Assembly: GCA_945868435.1 (NCBI GenBank)
Contig: CAMBLG010000005.1
Span: forward strand, 84,059 to 148,058
DNA: 64,000 nt
Origin: an uncultured Lachnospiraceae bacterium
GTDB lineage: Bacteria > Bacillota > Clostridia > Lachnospirales > Lachnospiraceae
Direction: 5' to 3'
In this document: positions 9,337 through 18,173 of the stretch, one piece after another
How the letters are laid out: the number at the start of each line of letters is the position of its first letter
Numbering within the stretch: the stretch's first letter is position 1
The notes under the pieces: generated by a model
Told to the model about the DNA's origin: nothing
What the model saw: only the letters and a program-made list of their open reading frames with translations
Database searches by the model: none
Program-made: the position numbers and the translations under genes

Positions 9337-11358
9337 ATGCAGATTTTGTTCGGAGTATATGGAATGGGCGAAGCTGAGGCGAAAGCTTTTGTGGATCTTG
9401 CGGTTGAATATGGGGTTGATGTTGAATCGTACGCCTGCAAGTATTCAAAGCTTGGTGTTATGCAGTTCTTGGGCGATAATCCGGAGACAGATGTTGTTAT
9501 TTTATCTGAGTCTTTGGAAGGAAAATCACCGTATGATGTTGCTGACTTTGAACGCATTGTGGATGCATATGAGCGAGTGGTTATTATTCCCATATTAAAT
9601 GCTGAAACTGCTGGCACAGATAAAGCAAGGGATATATTTAATCTTGGAATATACAACGGTCTCTTTGGGAATGACGCAACGGCGGAAAATGTGGCGAAGC
9701 TGATTAAAGAAGGACGACCTAGGCGTTTGGCAAAGACATATTATCATATTCCGGAAACGGATTCTTCTTTTAATGGAGCGGATATCGGCCAGTGCATCTC
9801 TTATATAGAAGAGGGTGAAATTGAAGAGATTGGTGGGCGGGCGAGATACATATACGAAAGGGTTAAGCCTTCTGATTTTATAATGATAAAACAGGCATTG
9901 CCCGAGGAAATGCAGCGCCTGGTAGAAGCTGCGGTTGAGGAGAACCGCGTGGAGTTTAATATGACCCCGGCGGATAAGTGTGAGGATGATTTGGAAGGGG
10001 AAGTGACTACATCTGATTCAGAAGTTGCTGCAGAGAGAACTGCGAGTTCCGTGTTATCTGCTCTATGGAAAAAGACACAGGAGAAATTTTCTGGAAATAT
10101 CGCTCATAAGGAGAAGGACAAATCGGAGGAAGAAGAGGGCAGAGTGCCGGTTGAACCGGATAAGTCTGTGATTACGTCAGACGGTCCGCAGGGAAGCGTT
10201 GCTTTAAAAGATGTGTTGTCAAATGTTGCGATTGCTTTTCTTGGAACGCAGAGGAAAAGCGGATGTACGCATCAGGCTATTATTGCAGCCCACTATCTGC
10301 ATCATTGTGGCTACCGTGTCGCTATTGAGGATTGCACAGGTACAAAGGGAAAGGTGTTTCAGGCAATTGCCAGGTATTGTACGGTAAAAGAAAGGAAGGG
10401 CTTCTTTTCCTACAGGGGAGTTGACTATTATGCAGGAAGTGTGCCGGAGCTTCAGGACGGGTATCATTTCATTGTTAAGGACTATGGTGTATTCAATCAA
10501 AACATCAAAGAGGATGTTGCAAGATGTGCCCACCGATTTGTGGTGTCTGGTAGTATGCCGTGGGAACAGGGAGCTTTAAATGCTTTTATAAATGAAGCGG
10601 GTTCATTAAATGAAGGGCTCCATTATTTGATCCGTGGCGGTGCGCGGAGTGAGTGGGCAAGGTCTTTTGCGTCCGGAAGGGAGAACCTGGATATCCGTGC
10701 GGCAGAAGTACAGGAGGATGCTTTTAGCGGAATGTGCTATCCTGCGATGTCGGACATTCTTTCTGTCTATGTGCAAGATTCCCAACATAAGGGATTAGGT
10801 GCGGTTTCTGCAGGAAAGTCTGGGCGAAATGAAGTTAAACTCGTAGGAACTGCCACCTGCTTTGTTTCCAGTTTAAAAAGAGGGTGTGGTGCAACCTATT
10901 TTGCGGCTTCTGTGGCAAACCATTTGGCGAGACGGTATGAGACCTGCCTTCTAACTTCGAATCCTGGGGTGCTAGACTATGCGCTTATTTCTCGCGTGAA
11001 TTGCGGGAAATTAAATGGTTCGTATGATTTGGCCTATGGGGACAATGAGTTTGTTGTTTTTGATGGTGGCGTGTATCGTGATCTGGCAGATTCGGAGAGA
11101 GCGGAGTGCCGGCGCGCAAATTATAAAATAATGATGTGCTGGGCGGATGATGCGTATATGGAGGAACTTGCGCGATTTGTGGCAGCACCGGTAAATAGAG
11201 CGGAAGAGTGGGTGTACGTGTTTAATAATGTCCCAGATTCCAGAATTGCGGAGATACAGAAGCTTATGAGTGCGCATTTTACCTGTTATCTGCCGGTCTA
11301 TGATGCGAAAGCAATGCCGCGTATTGTACATAAGATGATTGATCAGATTATTTCCTAG
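9337..11358 (+). CDS. CpaE/MinD-like protein with two degenerate P-loop domains
   Basis: A 673-residue protein. The first ~130 residues have the alternating strand/helix pattern of a receiver-like domain ('TDVVILSESLEG', 'RVVIIPILNAET'), as in CpaE. After a charged linker come two segments resembling ParA/MinD P-loops, 'FLGTQRKSGCTHQA' (about 305) and 'FVSSLKRGCGATYFAA' (about 510); neither has the canonical GKGGxGKT. 'VVFDGGVYRD' would match the downstream Asp-containing strand. Proteins of this kind position secretion machineries at the membrane. ATP hydrolysis may be reduced or lost. AAGGAG precedes the ATG, and the conjugation-type promoter lies just upstream. Confidence 0.5.
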   Translation: MQILFGVYGMGEAEAKAFVDLAVEYGVDVESYACKYSKLGVMQFLGDNPETDVVILSESLEGKSPYDVADFERIVDAYERVVIIPILNAETAGTDKARDIFNLGIYNGLFGNDATAENVAKLIKEGRPRRLAKTYYHIPETDSSFNGADIGQCISYIEEGEIEEIGGRARYIYERVKPSDFIMIKQALPEEMQRLVEAAVEENRVEFNMTPADKCEDDLEGEVTTSDSEVAAERTASSVLSALWKKTQEKFSGNIAHKEKDKSEEEEGRVPVEPDKSVITSDGPQGSVALKDVLSNVAIAFLGTQRKSGCTHQAIIAAHYLHHCGYRVAIEDCTGTKGKVFQAIARYCTVKERKGFFSYRGVDYYAGSVPELQDGYHFIVKDYGVFNQNIKEDVARCAHRFVVSGSMPWEQGALNAFINEAGSLNEGLHYLIRGGARSEWARSFASGRENLDIRAAEVQEDAFSGMCYPAMSDILSVYVQDSQHKGLGAVSAGKSGRNEVKLVGTATCFVSSLKRGCGATYFAASVANHLARRYETCLLTSNPGVLDYALISRVNCGKLNGSYDLAYGDNEFVVFDGGVYRDLADSERAECRRANYKIMMCWADDAYMEELARFVAAPVNRAEEWVYVFNNVPDSRIAEIQKLMSAHFTCYLPVYDAKAMPRIVHKMIDQIIS

Positions 11359-11451
11359 TGACTGGGTAGCGAGTGAGGTGGTACAAACCTCGGTACTAGA
11401 GGAATCGTCTAGAACTGTTATAATTAATGATATAAAAATTGGAGGTCTTGT

Positions 11452-12162
11452 ATGGATTTTGTGGAAACATATTTGCCCGGGAAAGCAAAAAAATGTAAGA
11501 CATACGCGTTTTGGGGAAATGATGCAGGCATGTATACGCGTTTTGCAGCAGCGATCTTTTCTTCTGAGCAGAAAAAGCGTGTTCTGATACTAGATGCGGC
11601 GAAAAACCGCTCCTTGTTTATTAGTGCAACAGGAAGAACGGATTGTTCGACAGTGAGCCTTAGATTTGCGGATTATACAACGGATATCGGGTATGCGATG
11701 GAGCATATGTATAAATATGACTATTTTGTGATCCGGGATGATTTTTCTGACGAGAGAGGTTCTTACGACCAGTATCGAATGGTTGTCGATGTGGCATATA
11801 TGTGTCTTGGGGCAGATAAGTATTCGCTTGAGGTGTTCCTTCGTGCAAATAACTGTTTTGACCGATATTCGGAAATCCCGTATTTTTATATCTTTTCAGG
11901 TACGGAAGAGAGTGCGGATGAGTGGAGGGTAAAGGAGTATTGGAGGTATGCCCAGCAAAGAAAGTGTGGGCCTCAAAAAATATACTATATTCCTTCTGAT
12001 CCTAAAGATTTCAACGGGTTTTTGAATTTAGAATATGGTGCACTTTGCATGAAAAGCCTGTCGTCAGCTCTGAAAGGTCTGTTAAAGGATGTAATGAAGT
12101 CGGCTGGAATGAATGACGATGTTATGGGACGTGTTGAGGCACGGACAATGTTTTGTTTATAG
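11452..12162 (+). CDS. Unknown protein, possibly a reduced CpaE/ParA-like domain
   Basis: Not confidently recognised. It has 236 residues. The order 'KTYAFWGND...RVLILDAAKN...YDYFVIRDDFSD...YFYIFSGTEE' parallels the second P-loop domain of the preceding gene (substrate strand, Asp strand, late hydrophobic strand), but without any P-loop. I infer a degenerate, possibly non-catalytic relative working with the 9337 product. GGAGG lies upstream of the ATG at 11452, and a TATAAT-like hexamer near 11420 could give a separate start of transcription. Confidence 0.5.
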   Translation: MDFVETYLPGKAKKCKTYAFWGNDAGMYTRFAAAIFSSEQKKRVLILDAAKNRSLFISATGRTDCSTVSLRFADYTTDIGYAMEHMYKYDYFVIRDDFSDERGSYDQYRMVVDVAYMCLGADKYSLEVFLRANNCFDRYSEIPYFYIFSGTEESADEWRVKEYWRYAQQRKCGPQKIYYIPSDPKDFNGFLNLEYGALCMKSLSSALKGLLKDVMKSAGMNDDVMGRVEARTMFCL

Positions 12163-12251
12163 GCGCTGAAACGGAAGATAATGATCGAACAAGCTTTTTA
12201 GGGGAAATAAAGCTTATTCGATTGAAACAGTACGAATGGGGAGGAAAAAGA

Positions 12252-12689
12252 ATGGCTAAGTATGATGAAGAGCCTCTTTTGGCAAATAATTCTGCTGCAA
12301 GATATGTTGGTCTTAGGGGAGACCGGAAAGTAGCGAGATCTATAAGGAATTTTTCCAGTTTCCCAATACCGGAATTGGGAAAAATATATTTGTTGAATGA
12401 GATGCCGGAGGCTGGCAGAGCTGGTGGCATTGGAAAACCAACCAGGATGATATGTAGGCCAGTTGGATATATTGGGTCCCATGGGTGCTGTCTTCGGGTT
12501 GAGGTTTTTCGTACTCCGTGGACGCAGAATTTCTCGACATTCCAGGTGACGGATTTTCAGCTTGGGCTGGTTCGTATACAGGAGCTCACGACCTATGTGT
12601 ATACAGAAGGGACACGGGATGGGTATTCGTGGGCGGATTTAAGTATTGATGATCCGGCAGAGGATATCAAAAAATTATTTAAAAATTAA
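12252..12689 (+). CDS. Unknown 145-residue protein
   Basis: Not recognised. A soluble protein with several Gly/Pro-rich turns and short beta-type segments ('GKIYLLNEMP', 'MICRPVGYIGSHGCCLRVEVF'). The start at 12252 has GGGGAGG upstream; the longer frame begins within the previous gene and lacks a site. It lies between the CpaE-like genes and the clpX homologue and is probably co-transcribed with them. Confidence 0.55.
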   Translation: MAKYDEEPLLANNSAARYVGLRGDRKVARSIRNFSSFPIPELGKIYLLNEMPEAGRAGGIGKPTRMICRPVGYIGSHGCCLRVEVFRTPWTQNFSTFQVTDFQLGLVRIQELTTYVYTEGTRDGYSWADLSIDDPAEDIKKLFKN

Positions 12690-12757
12690 ATGGATAACGC
12701 TTTACTTTCTAATGGAATGTGCTATTGTTCAGGTAGGAAAAGAAAGGAGCGTTGTTT

Positions 12758-14041
12758 ATGTTTGAAGAGAGAAGAAAGTGTTCTTGCTGTGGCAAGCCGA
12801 TAGGAATTTCTGGTTATGTTGCTTTGGAGGGTGGGGCGACGGTTTGTTCGCAGTGTGCAGAAATGATTAGTCGCATGTGTAAATTTGATGGGGGTTCGTC
12901 CGGTTTGTGCGATGAGGTCGGCCAGGCTTCTGATAAACCTGCAGATCCGTATGCGGATGGGGTTCATACCACAATTCTTACGCCAGAAGAGATTAAACGC
13001 CAGTTGGATCTCTATGTCGTGGGGCAGGAGGAGCCTAAGAAACTTCTTTCAATAGCTTCCTATAATCACTTTAAACGTTCTAAATTAAAAGATCCCACAA
13101 TTAAAAAATCGAATGTTCTTTTGATTGGTCCGACAGGGTGTGGAAAAACGTATCTTGTGCAGACTTTGGCCCGGATATTGGATGTTCCGGTTGCTATTGT
13201 TCCTGCTACAAGACTTACAGAGGCTGGATATATTGGTGACGATGTAGAGAGTGTGGTTCAATCTCTTTTGATGACTGCGGGTGGGGATAAAGGGAAAGCG
13301 GAAAACGGTATTATTTTCATTGATGAAATAGATAAGCTTACCTCATCTTCTACGGAGACAAGAAGGGCGGTTGGTGGAAAAGGTGTCCAGCAGGCGCTGC
13401 TTCCCATTCTGGAGGGCTGCCAGGTAAATGTCCCTGTTTCTTCTGGTGTGGGACAAATGGCATCTTTCTCGCCGACGGTCACTGTTGACACCAGTAATAT
13501 TCTTTTTATCTGTGGCGGAGCTTTCCCGGATCTTGAACGGATTGTAAAGTCTCGTTTGGATAAGAAACGCGGAGGCCTGGGTTTTGTTCCAAACCGCGAA
13601 GAGCAGGTGGAGTATAACGAGGCGAATCTTCTTCAATATGTACAGACAGAGGATTTTGTTGAGTTTGGGCTTATACCAGAGATATTGGGCAGACTTCCGG
13701 TGCGGGCGAAACTGGAAGCTCTGACAGAAGATACGCTGAGGAGAATATTAACGGAGCCGGAGGACTCTCTGGTGAAGCAGTACCGGAAGTTGTTTGCGTT
13801 TGATGGTATAGAGCTTAGTTTTGAGGATGAGAGTTTGACTTATATAGCGAAGCAGGCGTTAAAAGAAGGTACCGGAGCCAGATCGTTAAGAAGTATTTTG
13901 GAACTTGGACTTGAAGACCTTATGTTTTATGCTCCGTCAATGAGGGGGCTTAAGGAATTGCGGGTAACCGTGGATTATCTTAAAGGTACAGGAAAACCGC
14001 TTCTGTTTTCAAACAGTGGTCAGACTTATATAAAAGGATGA
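12758..14041 (+). CDS. clpX: ClpX-like AAA+ unfoldase
   Basis: A 427-residue ClpX homologue. An N-terminal zinc-binding domain (CSCC ... CSQC) is followed by Walker A 'IGPTGCGKTYLVQTLA' (about 122), Walker B 'GIIFIDEIDKL' (about 186), 'GLIPEILGRLPV' and the sensor-2 'GTGARSLRSILE'. ClpX unfolds proteins and feeds them to ClpP. The ClpP-docking loop reads LGF in place of the usual IGF, and the second pore loop lacks the familiar RKHP-type sequence, so ClpP pairing and substrate choice may differ from the host enzyme. The start at 12758 has AAAGGAG. Its presence on a mobile element is unusual and may serve to unfold relaxosome, repressor or tagged proteins. Confidence 0.9.
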   Translation: MFEERRKCSCCGKPIGISGYVALEGGATVCSQCAEMISRMCKFDGGSSGLCDEVGQASDKPADPYADGVHTTILTPEEIKRQLDLYVVGQEEPKKLLSIASYNHFKRSKLKDPTIKKSNVLLIGPTGCGKTYLVQTLARILDVPVAIVPATRLTEAGYIGDDVESVVQSLLMTAGGDKGKAENGIIFIDEIDKLTSSSTETRRAVGGKGVQQALLPILEGCQVNVPVSSGVGQMASFSPTVTVDTSNILFICGGAFPDLERIVKSRLDKKRGGLGFVPNREEQVEYNEANLLQYVQTEDFVEFGLIPEILGRLPVRAKLEALTEDTLRRILTEPEDSLVKQYRKLFAFDGIELSFEDESLTYIAKQALKEGTGARSLRSILELGLEDLMFYAPSMRGLKELRVTVDYLKGTGKPLLFSNSGQTYIKG

Positions 14042-14051
14042 TGTCGAGGGG

Positions 14052-14341
14052 GTAAAGCTGGACAACCTTATAATCCTGGTATCTGTTCACGGGGAAACAT
14101 ATAAAATCCTGGTTGAGCAGAACGTTTACGATACGATTGAAGCTGGAGGTTTTCGCCTGGCGTAAAGAAAGGCGTCATTTTCCGCAATGGGTACGGAAAG
14201 AATGCGCCGAGATTTACCGCGGAATGCATGATTGAAGAAAAGACAGGGAAACCAGAGTGGGGTGCGGAAGAAGGCGTGATTTATTACGTGCTGACGATTC
14301 ACAGAATCTATAATCTGATCAATTGCAGGGTGGCTGCATAA
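14052..14341 (+). pseudogene. Broken small gene fragments after clpX
   Basis: Two adjacent open segments in different frames look like the halves of one small gene. The first has no start codon and ends at the stop at 14163-14165 ('NLIILVSVHGETYKILVEQN'). The second continues to the stop at 14339-14341 ('GYGKNAPRFTAECMIEEKTG'). No intact frame covers the stretch. It marks the junction between transfer genes and the first cargo block and may be a scar of insertion. Confidence 0.45.
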
Positions 14342-14373
14342 AGCGCATATAAGGACTTGGAGGGATGCAGAAA

Positions 14374-14571
14374 ATGATTCAAATTAAGAAATGTAAACAT
14401 GATTATAAACCACATCAATTTATACGATGTGAACATGATGATTATGGAAATACAATATATGTATATGAATTACAATGTATGAAATGTGGGAAAAAGCCAT
14501 TTTTTCTATGCCACAAATCGAAAAATCAAATGCTTGCATTGCATGATTTCAAAATGGAAAAAATTATTTAA
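14374..14571 (+). CDS. Small zinc-ribbon-like protein
   Basis: About 65 residues with Cys/His pairs (KCKHDYK, 'RCEHDDYG', 'QCMKCGKKPFFLCHKSKN') that suggest a compact zinc-binding fold. GGAGGG lies nine bases before the ATG at 14374; an earlier in-frame ATG at 14365 is too close to it. Function unknown. It is AT-rich compared with the transfer genes, as is the whole cargo block that starts here. Confidence 0.5.
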   Translation: MIQIKKCKHDYKPHQFIRCEHDDYGNTIYVYELQCMKCGKKPFFLCHKSKNQMLALHDFKMEKII

Positions 14572-14620
14572 TAGTCAAACAAACTTATATTTACAAATAA
14601 GAACAATAATTCTCACAGTT

Positions 14621-14857
14621 ATGTTGATAGTCAAAGATGCAATTAAGTGGATAATTCGATGTTTAATCGCAACAATACCTGTAAGCGTCTGTATGGAAAA
14701 CGGCTGGATTTTATCTAATGATAACGTTGACGTTTCCTATGCGATGTTTTGGAAATTGTATTCTGCTATCTTTGTATTAGTTCCACTTATTATGTTTTAT
14801 AGAGGAATTACAGGAAAATATCGTATAGAGATTGCCAAACAAGAGAAAAAGGATTAA
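14621..14857 (+). CDS. Small two-helix membrane protein, unknown
   Basis: About 78 residues with two hydrophobic stretches ('WIIRCLIATIPVSVCM' and 'SAIFVLVPLIMFY') and a basic tail. The frame is open further upstream to 14486, but that part overlaps the preceding gene. No clear ribosome site supports either start. Could be a phage-type membrane peptide. Confidence 0.35.
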   Translation: MLIVKDAIKWIIRCLIATIPVSVCMENGWILSNDNVDVSYAMFWKLYSAIFVLVPLIMFYRGITGKYRIEIAKQEKKD

Positions 14858-14870
14858 CAAGGGTAACAAT

Positions 14871-15008
14871 ATGGCAATGCTAACAGTAATTTTGAGAGCT
14901 CTTAAGGGTATTAGCGAAGCTTTTGAAAAGTATTTTGTTTTTCCAGATGAAAAGGACAGTTTTAAATCCAATAACGATACACAATACGATAGGAGAGCAT
15001 GGAAGTGA
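14871..15008 (+). CDS. Short ORF overlapping the alpha-CTD-like gene
   Basis: A 45-residue frame with AAGGG upstream that ends 10 bases inside the next gene, a spacing typical of translational coupling. The peptide is amphipathic then charged; no family recognised. Confidence 0.4.
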   Translation: MAMLTVILRALKGISEAFEKYFVFPDEKDSFKSNNDTQYDRRAWK

Positions 15009-15400
15009 ATACAGACAAAACAACGGCATTTAAGAAGGCTCCAGGACAGTTATCCGAACGTGTCCGCCGAGTTTTGCACAACCATAATATCGAAAATATA
15101 GAGTCACTCGCAGAACTCACTGCGGATGACCTTCTTGGATGGAAAGAACTAGGGCGGTGTACACTTGAGGAAATCTTAAGTGAAATGAAACGATGTAACG
15201 TGGAATTTAAGGCAAATACAGAATGCCCCAATCTCGAATACGATGAAGAATTTAAAGAATACATTTGTCACGGGGGATGCAATGAAGTATGTCCTATTCC
15301 GGATCCATTTAGCTGCCCGGCAACCGTAGATGCCTGGGGAACTTCATTGCACCCGTATGAGAATGGGCTGGATTCCGAAACGGAGGCTTTTGGATCTTAA
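14999..15400 (+). CDS. RNA polymerase alpha-CTD-like helix-hairpin-helix protein
   Basis: A 133-residue protein. Residues about 16-65 ('LSERVRRVLHNHNIENIESL' then 'DDLLGWKELGRCTLEEILSE') follow the C-terminal domain of RNA polymerase alpha subunits, which binds UP-element DNA and activators through a helix-hairpin-helix-like fold. The C-terminal half carries a cysteine cluster (CHGGC, CPIPDPFSC) that may bind metal. A free alpha-CTD-like protein could bias transcription of the element or host. AGGAG lies just before the ATG. It belongs to the first cargo block. Confidence 0.6.
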   Translation: MEVNTDKTTAFKKAPGQLSERVRRVLHNHNIENIESLAELTADDLLGWKELGRCTLEEILSEMKRCNVEFKANTECPNLEYDEEFKEYICHGGCNEVCPIPDPFSCPATVDAWGTSLHPYENGLDSETEAFGS

Positions 15401-15507
15401 AGGGCATCATCTATTTAACTTAGGGAAGGAGATTTCATGACTGTAATAGCTGCATATCCCGCTTAGGAAAAACCACTATTTTCAATTAAATAAAAGGAGG
15501 GAATATT

Positions 15508-15582
15508 ATGGGAGTACTATGCGTTGGCGTATTTGCAGTTCTGTGGTATAAGTCATCAAAACTTACATTTGAGCAGATTTAG
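15508..15582 (+). CDS. Tiny membrane peptide
   Basis: A 24-residue frame behind a strong AAAGGAGGG site encodes one hydrophobic helix (GVLCVGVFAVLWYKSS) and a short polar tail. The quality of the ribosome site supports expression; function unknown. A nine-codon frame at about 15437 with a similar site looks like a truncated relic. Confidence 0.35.
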   Translation: MGVLCVGVFAVLWYKSSKLTFEQI

Positions 15583-15594
15583 GAGAAAAAAGCT

Positions 15595-16116
15595 ATGGCA
15601 TACAGAGTAAAGGTGAACGGCGTACAGATATTTGGAAATAATGAGAGCTATCCAGAATGGAATGAGTTCATAGCGTCGCAGGGGATTGTAATCAACGAAG
15701 AAGGTGGTTACGAAGGAGAAACGACCGATTTTATGGGTATGCTGCAGGTAGTGGAGCAAATTGTCATGCGACTAAATGAGGAGCAAAAGAAACGGGCGAA
15801 AGCAGCCTATGACATGGTGGAGGATTTTCCAGAGGAAGAAAGAACTGCCGCATTGTACGCAATCGGCATCAAAAGCATTTTCGATCTATCCAATATCCCG
15901 GAGGATATCGCAAATCAGGATAAAAATGATAAGTTCCGGCTCTCGTTATTTGATTCTCTTTTGGAATATGTCCGTCATGGCTATGCTTTTATGCCATATG
16001 CACTTTATCTGGCATGTGAGGACAAGCTTGAGAAAGACGATGTTTTCTCTGTGGATGGGCATTTTGAGTGCTTTAAAGTCAAAGATGGAGAGACAATAAG
16101 GGTTTCAGCGGGATAG
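15595..16116 (+). CDS. Unknown cargo protein, 173 residues
   Basis: Not recognised. A soluble acidic protein with a beta-strand opening ('YRVKVNGVQIFG') and a helical middle; no membrane segment. AGGAG precedes the ATG. It is part of the AT-richer first cargo block with phage-style neighbours. Confidence 0.6.
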   Translation: MAYRVKVNGVQIFGNNESYPEWNEFIASQGIVINEEGGYEGETTDFMGMLQVVEQIVMRLNEEQKKRAKAAYDMVEDFPEEERTAALYAIGIKSIFDLSNIPEDIANQDKNDKFRLSLFDSLLEYVRHGYAFMPYALYLACEDKLEKDDVFSVDGHFECFKVKDGETIRVSAG

Positions 16117-16153
16117 CAGATAATATCGCAGTCGGCAATAAGGAGGGAAAACA

Positions 16154-16804
16154 ATGGAACTAATTGGATTCAGACATACAGAGGAAGATATCGAGTGCAT
16201 AAAAACAAGCTGTGAAGAGCAGATGCGGGCAACGATTAAGGAAAAGAAGAATGCAAGGAAAAAGGAGGCCCTTGCTCAAATCACCAGCATTGTGTTTTTC
16301 TTTTTGTCATTATATATAGTTACTATCCTGTTTTCCGATACTGTGTTTTCATGGGTTGTAAAACGTGTGATTGAAACACATAAGGAATATGGGCTCCCTT
16401 TCAAAGCAGATGTGTTCTCATTGCTGATACTATTCGGGGGCTTTATTGTAACTGTTATAGTATTGAATCAAACATTTAATACGGTTTTGGGACTCAGAAA
16501 GTATTTTCATATACATACAAAATACGACGACTGGCACGAAGCTGCATTGGAATGCAGAGAAATTCTTGACTATTACAACAATGAGTACCAGATGCTCATG
16601 GAGTGTAAGGACTACGGCGCGAGGCTGAGTGAACATAACAATATTGTATTCGATAGCGTAGATAAGGACTCCGGACTCCCGTGTGTAAAACAGATCTGTT
16701 TGAGTCAGGAACTGAGAGATCATATATTTGCAAATGGAACTATAACATTTGAATATTACGATGGTCGGCTCGATGAAATCGAGCAGAAACTAAGAGAAAA
16801 GTAA
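16154..16804 (+). CDS. Unknown two-helix membrane protein
   Basis: Not recognised. It has 216 residues: a charged N-terminal helix rich in Lys/Glu, two transmembrane helices (about residues 45-65 and 90-112) and a soluble C-terminal domain of about 100 residues. AGGAGGG precedes the ATG. The layout (cytoplasmic coiled coil, membrane hairpin, C-terminal domain) is seen in some phage-exclusion and surface proteins, but no motif allows a call. Confidence 0.55.
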   Translation: MELIGFRHTEEDIECIKTSCEEQMRATIKEKKNARKKEALAQITSIVFFFLSLYIVTILFSDTVFSWVVKRVIETHKEYGLPFKADVFSLLILFGGFIVTVIVLNQTFNTVLGLRKYFHIHTKYDDWHEAALECREILDYYNNEYQMLMECKDYGARLSEHNNIVFDSVDKDSGLPCVKQICLSQELRDHIFANGTITFEYYDGRLDEIEQKLREK

Positions 16805-16828
16805 AGCAGAGAGAGGTATGAATGGAGT

Positions 16829-17101
16829 ATGAAGAGATTAACGGAAGTAGGCAAGAGAATCGGACTGAGACTAGTATATTCTGCATGGGTCAAAAGAATT
16901 TTATGGTTTATTATTATTTCAACATTTCTAGCTTGTGTATACTATTCCTTATCTTTAGCAATGTTGCCATGTTGCGTTTGTCTTATTTTATTCACGATAG
17001 CGATAAATCTGTTGTTTCTTCAGAATGATCTAAGGTTATATTTGCTGAAGGTATATTTGAAATATGAAAAAATATATTATGATAGGCTACACTCATATTA
17101 A
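16829..17101 (+). CDS. Small membrane protein, unknown
   Basis: About 90 residues with two hydrophobic helices in the middle ('VKRILWFIIISTFLACVYY', 'LPCCVCLILFTIAINLL') and basic ends. GGAG lies close to the ATG. It follows the 16154 membrane gene by 24 bases and could form a pair with it. Confidence 0.45.
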   Translation: MKRLTEVGKRIGLRLVYSAWVKRILWFIIISTFLACVYYSLSLAMLPCCVCLILFTIAINLLFLQNDLRLYLLKVYLKYEKIYYDRLHSY

Positions 17102-17162
17102 AAACGCCGGAACGTATCAATACTTTTGTGGACGTTTGCGGTGAAGAATAAAAAGGAAAATT

Positions 17163-18128
17163 ATGTACAGATGTCAGTTCTGCGGATATGAGTCCGATGA
17201 CTTAGAGGATTTTGAAGAGGATTTTACACAGCATAAAGGTTTTTTCTGCCCGTATTGTGATGGATTTACATATTTTGAGACCGTAAGTGCACGCCATAAT
17301 TTCTCTGTGATATATGAGACTTCATGTGATCAACCACAGATGGTCAGTAAAAAGGCACCATCTTTCAAGACACAGGTGTCACCTCTGCGTTGGCCGGGCG
17401 GGAAAAGCAAGATCGTTCAACAGATATTAGAGCGGTGCCATCCGGAGCATATGGAATGCTTTATAGAGCCGTATGCAGGTGGAGCATCGGTCGGTTTGTC
17501 TCTTCTGCTGACAGGGAAGGTCAAAGAACTGTATCTGAATGACTTGGATTACGGGGTATTCTCACTGTTCCAGATGATCAAAACAATGCCATATATCCTT
17601 ATGGATAAGATAGATGCATTTGTTCCTACAAAGGAAGAGTTTTATGAAGCAAAATCCATAGTGGAGAGTGGGTATGAGGGATGCGATATGACGGATGCAG
17701 CCTGGAACCTGCTCGTTGCGAACCGACTTGCCTTCTCCGGGATTGTAAAAGGCGGGTGTCTCAGCAAGCCAGAGTCTCGTTGGAATGCAAGGACTCTTAA
17801 AAATCGGATAATGGCTATTAATGAGTTTGCAACCCATGTCCACGTCAGCTGTATGGATGCCTGTAAATACATCGAAGAAATGTATTGGGTGCCTAATGCA
17901 ACGATGTTTATAGACCCGCCATATAAGATGAAGGGAAAAGCCTTATATGAATTCACTTACGCGGACGATGATCATGAAAGACTTGCATTCTTGTTGGATG
18001 AGTTGTACAAAGGTGTTCCCGGGGCAGATATGCTGGTAACATACGATTTCTGTGATTTTACTAAGCAGTTGTTTCAATTTTCAAAAGAGGAACTTCTGGA
18101 CAGAAAATATTCCTGCGGGTCGGGATAG
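17163..18128 (+). CDS. D12-class (Dam-type) DNA adenine methyltransferase with N-terminal zinc ribbon
   Basis: A 321-residue protein. Residues 1-40 hold a zinc-ribbon-like CxxC pair (CQFCGYE ... CPYC). The methylase core follows: 'LRWPGGKSKI' (AdoMet-binding motif, about 77-86), 'FIEPYAGGASVGLSLL' and the catalytic 'DPPY' (about 250). It would transfer a methyl group to adenine N6 in a short target, often GATC for this class. No restriction partner is nearby, so protection of the element from host restriction is the likely role. The C-terminus stops soon after 'LDRKYS', where D12 enzymes often run on a little further, so slight truncation is possible. Confidence 0.85.
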   Translation: MYRCQFCGYESDDLEDFEEDFTQHKGFFCPYCDGFTYFETVSARHNFSVIYETSCDQPQMVSKKAPSFKTQVSPLRWPGGKSKIVQQILERCHPEHMECFIEPYAGGASVGLSLLLTGKVKELYLNDLDYGVFSLFQMIKTMPYILMDKIDAFVPTKEEFYEAKSIVESGYEGCDMTDAAWNLLVANRLAFSGIVKGGCLSKPESRWNARTLKNRIMAINEFATHVHVSCMDACKYIEEMYWVPNATMFIDPPYKMKGKALYEFTYADDDHERLAFLLDELYKGVPGADMLVTYDFCDFTKQLFQFSKEELLDRKYSCGSG

Positions 18129-18173
18129 AAAAGTTATAATGTCGTTCACCGTGAACGGAGAAGGAGGACAGGC

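Noticed and set aside
11359..11451. Hairpin GAGGT/ACCTC and a T-box-like look in the gap before 11452
   Set aside because: The stem is only five base pairs and no T-box or terminator features follow; only the TATAAT-like hexamer is worth noting.
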